NCBI GenBank assembly: GCA_016719295.1
Contig: JADKAF010000001.1
Span: 3,844,001-3,908,000 of the forward strand
Source of the DNA: Planctomycetota bacterium
Lineage (GTDB): Bacteria; Planctomycetota; UBA1135; JADKAF01
Length of the DNA stretch: 64,000 nt
Direction: 5' to 3'
Positions 60,468-64,000 of the stretch are shown piece by piece. The notes beneath the pieces were generated by a model. The model was not told the DNA's origin and ran no database searches. It saw nothing but the letters and a program-made list of their open reading frames with translations. The translations under genes and the position numbers were made by a program. Each line of letters begins with the position of its first letter. Positions within the stretch are counted from its first letter, which is position 1.

Positions 60468-60905
60468 TCAACGGCTCTCCCGATCGATCCGCGCGAGCAG
60501 CTCGCGAGCCGCGACATCGCCATGTGCAGCACGCGTCACCAGCCAGCGCAGGATCCGGTACGCGCAGGACGCCTCGTAGACGAGCTGCGAGGTCCGCAGC
60601 AGTTCCGGATCTGCGTGCGCGTCGCGCAGCAGCCACTCGATTGCGTGGACCTCGATCTCCGGGCAGTGCGTGAGCTCGGCGATGCGACCTTGGAAGCGCG
60701 TCCGTGGCTTCGTGGGCGCGCTCAGGAAGTCCGCGCTGCGAGCGTAGGGCGTGCGTTCGATCGACGCACCCGAGCGCTTCGCTGCGCGCTCCTGGACCAG
60801 CTCCTTCTGCTCGAGGAGGCGGATGGCGAAGTCGATCTGCCGCAGCGGCGCGTTGGCGTAGAGCTTGCCGTCGATCTCGATCGCGAAGCTGGTGCGGCTC
60901 GGCAT
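60468..60905 (-). CDS. Hypothetical phage protein
   Basis: 145 residues: MPSRTSFAIEIDGKLYANAP starts with a short beta hairpin, then helices (IDFAIRLLEQKELVQERAA; EVHAIEWLLRDAHADPELLR; CAYRILRWLVTRAAHGD). Unknown family. It follows the 61113-60937 gene by 31 bases. Confidence 0.55.
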   Translation of the reverse strand: MPSRTSFAIEIDGKLYANAPLRQIDFAIRLLEQKELVQERAAKRSGASIERTPYARSADFLSAPTKPRTRFQGRIAELTHCPEIEVHAIEWLLRDAHADPELLRTSQLVYEASCAYRILRWLVTRAAHGDVAARELLARIDRESR

Positions 60906-60936
60906 CGTGGTGGTCCTCGGCGGCAGCGAACGCGTC

Positions 60937-61113
60937 CTACTTCCTCTCCTGCTTCCCAGCCTCGTACGCGGCTTCCAACGCCGCGCGGATCGAGCCGACG
61001 GAGAGCTCGTAGAAGTCCAAGCGATCACGCCCGCGCGCGTTGAGCGTCTCGAGCCAGAGGATCTCCTTCGCGATCCGCTCGATGGTCGCGCTGCGCTTGC
61101 TGTCGGGCTTCAT
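60937..61113 (-). CDS. Small hypothetical phage protein
   Basis: 58 residues, helical: ATIERIAKEILWLETLNARG, FYELSVGSIRAALEAAYEAG. Its start overlaps the stop of the preceding gene (ATGA at 61110-61113). Likely a real small phage gene because of the coupling and good coding pattern. Confidence 0.5.
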   Translation of the reverse strand: MKPDSKRSATIERIAKEILWLETLNARGRDRLDFYELSVGSIRAALEAAYEAGKQERK

Positions 61114-61271
61114 CGCTTCGTCTCCCGAGCTCGTTGCTCGCGTTGTGCTTGCTGGTATCCGGCGCGGAACGCGCGCTCGATCGCCATGCGGATCGAGCGG
61201 TCCACGTTTGGTCCGAAGGCCTCTCGTGCCATCCGGTGTGCTTCGCGTTCTGCCAGGTCGTTGATGTACAT
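61110..61271 (-). CDS. Small hypothetical phage protein
   Basis: 53 residues: MYINDLAEREAHRMAREAFG, then SIRMAIERAFRAGYQQAQRE; a single helical protein. It shares a helical (A-x-E-x-A-F/Y-x-A-G) pattern with the next gene's C-terminus, which may reflect an old duplication. Gene start is 25 bases after a copy of the phage motif with GAGGAG as ribosome site. Confidence 0.5.
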   Translation of the reverse strand: MYINDLAEREAHRMAREAFGPNVDRSIRMAIERAFRAGYQQAQREQRARETKR

Positions 61272-61296
61272 CGTGGTGCTCCTCGCGGGTCGTCGA

Positions 61297-61307
61297 CATA
61301 CACGCTC
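61297..61307 (-). promoter_or_regulatory. Phage motif copy 3 (GAGCGTGTATG)
   Basis: 25 bases before the ATG at 61271; flank TTCGCGCCCCCGCG before the core, very like copy 2. Confidence 0.6.
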
Positions 61308-61372
61308 CGCGGGGGCGCGAAGCCAAGGCGGTTCTCGCCGAAGATCTGGTGGCGCGCGCGAGATCCCAGCGA

Positions 61373-61867
61373 TCAGTTCCCTTCGGGCATGAAGCCCTGC
61401 TCCTTCGCAACTTCCATCAGCTTCCGCATGTACGAGTTGAGGTCGCTCGCGGCCGGCGGGGGCGGACCAGTCTCCACGTGTCGGCTCTCGACCGCCGCAT
61501 GCACCGTCGGCTCTCCGCGGACCATCCGTTCCCACTTGATCGCCGTCTCGAGGCTTCGCACGGCTTCCATCGCCGAGATCAGCGGATAGTTCTTGAGCGC
61601 TTCGAGCGCCTTCGCCTGCACGATGCGCAGCGTCTTCAGATGCCGGAGGTTCATCGCCTCCAACGTCTCGAGGGCCTTCTCCTCGGTTGCGTCGCGGAGC
61701 TTCTTCTCGCGCTCGGCGATGCGCTGCAACCAGCGATCCGACTCCGCCGTACGCGCTACCGTCTTCCGCGACACGCGGTAGTGCTTCGCCACCTCCGCGA
61801 AGCTGCGGTTCGGCCCGAGGGCGAAGAAGTACTCGAACGCGTCGACCGGCAGGATGGTCCGCCTCAC
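61373..61867 (-). CDS. Terminase-small-subunit-like HTH protein
   Basis: 164 residues. A helix-turn-helix at about 22-45 (RSFAEVAKHYRVSRKTVART) is followed by a long helical region (REKKLRDATEEKALETLEAM, TLRIVQAKALEALKNYPLIS), the plan of many small terminase subunits that recognise phage DNA for packaging. The C-terminus (LNSYMRKLMEVAKEQGF) may bind the large subunit, which is not in the window. ATGA overlap with the upstream membrane-protein gene. A different HTH role is possible. Confidence 0.55.
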   Translation of the reverse strand: MRRTILPVDAFEYFFALGPNRSFAEVAKHYRVSRKTVARTAESDRWLQRIAEREKKLRDATEEKALETLEAMNLRHLKTLRIVQAKALEALKNYPLISAMEAVRSLETAIKWERMVRGEPTVHAAVESRHVETGPPPPAASDLNSYMRKLMEVAKEQGFMPEGN

Positions 61868-62088
61868 GATGGCGCTCCTCGCGGCTCATGGCGCCAGCGG
61901 TTGAGTCCGTAGCAAGCGAGACCGAGATAGACCACGTGCAGGAACGACTGCGCGTAGATCCCGGCCTCGAAGTCCACGATGGCCCAAGCGGCGTTCGTCA
62001 GGATCCAAAGCGCGAAGCAGGCCCGCACGCGATGGATGTTCATCACCGTCGCGGTCAGCGAGATGGCGGTGATGCCCCAGAGGATCAT
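61864..62088 (-). CDS. Small membrane protein of the phage-like block
   Basis: 74 residues with about three hydrophobic segments: ILWGITAISLTATVMNI, ACFALWILTNAAWAIVDF, SFLHVVYLGLACYGLNRW. The pattern resembles the PnuC/SemiSWEET-like small proteins often found in phages. Coupled by ATGA to genes on both sides. Transport or holin-like roles are both possible. Confidence 0.6.
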   Translation of the reverse strand: MILWGITAISLTATVMNIHRVRACFALWILTNAAWAIVDFEAGIYAQSFLHVVYLGLACYGLNRWRHEPRGAPS

Positions 62089-62366
62089 CGCGACGCGACC
62101 TCCAGCGAGGCGCTCCGCAGCGCGACCATCGACTCCACGCGCTTCAGCTTCACATCCAGCCCGCGGAGGTGGCACCACACGTGGACGCCAACGCAGATCT
62201 GCGTTCCGATGAAGATCGCGAAGCTCAACAGGAACGCCATCGCTCCGGGAGGAAGTGCTCGGTCGGTTGCCGCCGGCGACATCCAAGATCGAACGCGATC
62301 GACACGCTCAGCGCCGATGGGCGCGCAGCACGACGCCAACGCGAGTGCAAGCAGCACCGTTGTCAT
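62085..62366 (-). CDS. Lipoprotein-like small membrane protein
   Basis: 93 residues: a lipobox-like start (LLALALASCCAP), a polar stretch, then one membrane segment (AMAFLLSFAIFIGTQICVGV) and a charged C-terminal helix (LDVKLKRVESMVAL). The combination could fit a phage spanin or holin, but no family match is claimed. The start overlaps the stop of the methyltransferase gene. Confidence 0.5.
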   Translation of the reverse strand: MTTVLLALALASCCAPIGAERVDRVRSWMSPAATDRALPPGAMAFLLSFAIFIGTQICVGVHVWCHLRGLDVKLKRVESMVALRSASLEVASR

Positions 62367-63685
62367 CAGCTGCCGCACGGCTTCCGCTCCTTCGAGATCT
62401 CCGCGAACGTGCGTCCGTCGCCGTCGAGCGTGGCTTGGCGACCGGTGGCCTTCTCCCAGCGCTGAAGTGCCGCGTCCACGAAGCCAGGGCTGAGCTCCAT
62501 CGAGCGACACTTGCGTCCGAGCCGTTCCGCCGCGATCAGCTGCGACCCGCTGCCGTTGAATGGCTCAAGCACGATCTCGCCGGGCAGCGTGTGGTAGCGC
62601 AGCGGACGCTCGAAGATCTCCAACGGTTTGCAGGTTGGATGCAGTGACCTGCCACCTTCATCCGGCTGCGCGATCTCCCACACCGTACGTTCGCTCGGCG
62701 GAGGGCGCCGATCTTTCTCGGGCATGAAGCCTTCGCGCCAGCCGAACACGCAGGGCTCGTGCGACCAGAGGAACATGCTGCGGGTCAGTACGCCGCGCGT
62801 CTTGACCCAGATGATCTGTTGATGCTGTAGGAGCCCGTTCTGCCGCCACGCTTCGTCGACCAGCGAGCCGCGCTTCGAAGCGAACCACTGATAGATCGGC
62901 ACCCGATCGATGCAGTGCTTCAACGCGACGCGGAGCCACGCCGCGAAGAACTCGACGCTCGACTCGGGATCGATGTACTGGTCCCAGTTTCGATTTCCTA
63001 CCTCCTTTCCTTCGGATGCCGTCCGACCGGCCCTCTTGTGATGTTCCGAGGGATGGTTCGTGCCGTCGTATGAGACCAAATATGGGGGATCGCTCGCGAG
63101 TAACATTGCGACATCGTTCCCCATCAAGCGCGCCATGTCGGCCTCGCTCGTGCTGTCGCCGTTCATCAGCCGGTGATCGCCGAGCAGCCACACGTCGCCG
63201 CGCTGGCTGATCGGATCCGCGGGCGGCTCGACCTCGCCGGGATCTTCGACCTCGCGCTGCTCGCCGAGATCGAACTCCTCAAGCAACCGGTCGATCTCGC
63301 CGTCGTCGAAGCCGACGCCCTCGAGGCCGTCCTCGGCGCGGAGCTCGTGGAGGAGCTTGGCGAGGGCCGGCTCGTCCCACTCCGCGAACTCGTGCGTCTT
63401 GTTGTCGGCGATCGCGAAGGCCGTCGCCTCGAGATCCGGGCCGTCGAACCAGACGACCGGCACGCGCTCCATCCCGAGTGACTGCGCCGCCTTCAGGCGC
63501 GTGTTGCCGGCGATCACTTCGCCCGAGGGCTTCGCGACGACGGGCTGCCTCCAGCCGAAGCGCCTCAGCGACGCGGCAACATGGGGGACGGCCTGGTCGT
63601 TCCGCCGCGGGTTGCTCGGGCTCAGGAAGAGGCGCCCGATCGGGACCTCTTCGACGGCGAGGGTCGAGTGCGAGTCCATGTCCAA
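62366..63685 (-). CDS. ParB-like domain fused to a DNA methyltransferase (beta class)
   Basis: 439 residues. Residues about 10-130 are a ParB/Srx-like N-terminal domain (VPIGRLFLSPSNPRRNDQAV, VVAKPSGEVIAGNTRLKAAQ, AIADNKTHEFAEWD). Residues about 160-425 are an N4-cytosine/N6-adenine methyltransferase with the catalytic DPPYLVSYDG first and the SAM motif EPFNGSGSQLIAAE later, the beta-class order. Also seen: HPTCKPLEIFERPLRYH. Such fusions are common in phages near packaging genes, where they modify the phage DNA or block host restriction. First gene of the block in this window, upstream region at 63,686-64,000. Confidence 0.9.
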   Translation of the reverse strand: MDMDSHSTLAVEEVPIGRLFLSPSNPRRNDQAVPHVAASLRRFGWRQPVVAKPSGEVIAGNTRLKAAQSLGMERVPVVWFDGPDLEATAFAIADNKTHEFAEWDEPALAKLLHELRAEDGLEGVGFDDGEIDRLLEEFDLGEQREVEDPGEVEPPADPISQRGDVWLLGDHRLMNGDSTSEADMARLMGNDVAMLLASDPPYLVSYDGTNHPSEHHKRAGRTASEGKEVGNRNWDQYIDPESSVEFFAAWLRVALKHCIDRVPIYQWFASKRGSLVDEAWRQNGLLQHQQIIWVKTRGVLTRSMFLWSHEPCVFGWREGFMPEKDRRPPPSERTVWEIAQPDEGGRSLHPTCKPLEIFERPLRYHTLPGEIVLEPFNGSGSQLIAAERLGRKCRSMELSPGFVDAALQRWEKATGRQATLDGDGRTFAEISKERKPCGS

Positions 63686-64000
63686 GCTCCGGCCCGGTCG
63701 GGCACGAAGGTCCTGCGCGGCAGAGCTTGGAAGGAGATGCGCCTCGCCGAGAGGCGCGCTTGGAGGGTCGCCAACGCGAACAGAAGGCTATCAGAATATC
63801 GTTGCCGGAAATAGGTCCGGGCGCAGAAAAAACCGCATTGCGGCTCTCGTTCAGTCGACTCGTGTCCCATGCTGGTGACCGGCGTTGACCAGCGCTGAGG
63901 CGCCATAAGTCGCGTATCCGCAATGCCTTGCGGCGTTTTGATTCTCAATCGACTCAGCGGCGATGTCCCCGGAATGACCCCCCGATGGCCCACAAGCGAG
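63686..64000. other. Upstream region at the right edge
   Basis: Lower GC, no supported gene. A hairpin GCGCCTC/GAGGCGC is at 63739-63757. May be the promoter of the minus-strand phage block. Confidence 0.4.

Noticed and set aside
1..64000. CRISPR array, rRNA operon or riboswitch
   Set aside because: No regularly spaced repeats, no rRNA-like sequence and no recognisable riboswitch core were seen on either strand.

Overview
The window looks like a chromosomal segment of a high-GC Gram-negative bacterium, most likely a planctomycete. The reasons are several secreted proteins built from NDECxGA-type Cys-rich repeats, large FG-GAP/VCBS proteins, an outer-membrane porin, an LptF/LptG permease and very long secreted TPR and amidohydrolase proteins. 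The taxonomic call is inference; there is no rRNA gene to confirm it.

Left part, about 1-35,450, is host-like DNA of uniformly high GC. In order it holds a partial nitrilase-family hydrolase, an LptF/G permease, a receiver-DUF3052 fusion, a thioredoxin/toroid secreted protein, two TPR proteins (one of 1,728 residues), an ATP-cone/Mrr-like nuclease, two NDECxGA secreted proteins, a nucleotide-sugar epimerase, a three-module amidohydrolase, two FG-GAP paralogues, an MFS transporter, a small rearranged locus (truncated GyrI-like gene, TPR remnant, VOC protein, remnant of a secreted protein), a third NDECxGA protein, an alpha/beta hydrolase, a frameshifted porin, an N-acetylhexosamine-kinase-like enzyme and tRNA-Arg(TCG).

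From the tRNA to about 41,260 is the first accessory region, with visibly lower GC from about 36,750. It has two tandem small paralogues of unknown function, a coupled three-gene unit (50-aa ORF, Cys/Pro-rich 406-aa protein, 95-aa membrane protein) and a PD-(D/E)XK-like gene lying between two 45-bp direct repeats. A truncated DUF1579-like gene marks its right edge. A short host-like stretch (two paralogous carboxypeptidase-regulatory-like proteins, 41,999-45,282) follows and ends in another truncated gene.

From about 45,600 to 57,430 is a second accessory region that looks like a defence or mobile island. Two paralogous putative DNA-binding proteins (duplicated HTH-like unit plus GRPPG motifs) flank a HEPN-like gene. 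The second paralogue is split by a nested transposon stack whose history can be read base by base: an IS66-bounded composite with an 8-bp target duplication, an internal IS66-mediated deletion, and a Tn5-like IS4-family element inserted with a perfect 9-bp duplication. Next come a TrlF-like PHP-ATPase and a secreted-protein gene joined in frame, across a TAG codon, to the C-terminal remnant of a tyrosine recombinase.

From 57,646 to the right edge is a prophage or phage-like element read entirely on the minus strand: ParB-methyltransferase, two small membrane proteins, a terminase-small-subunit-like protein, several small unknown ORFs joined by ATGA overlaps, a stand-alone integrase core-binding-domain protein and a full tyrosine recombinase. 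An 11-bp motif is repeated exactly in front of three of its genes and probably marks shared promoters or operators.

A pattern worth noting is that in three places a single cargo gene lies between two copies of the same 3' gene end or short repeat (40,068-40,943; 46,459-47,178; 56,875-57,426).
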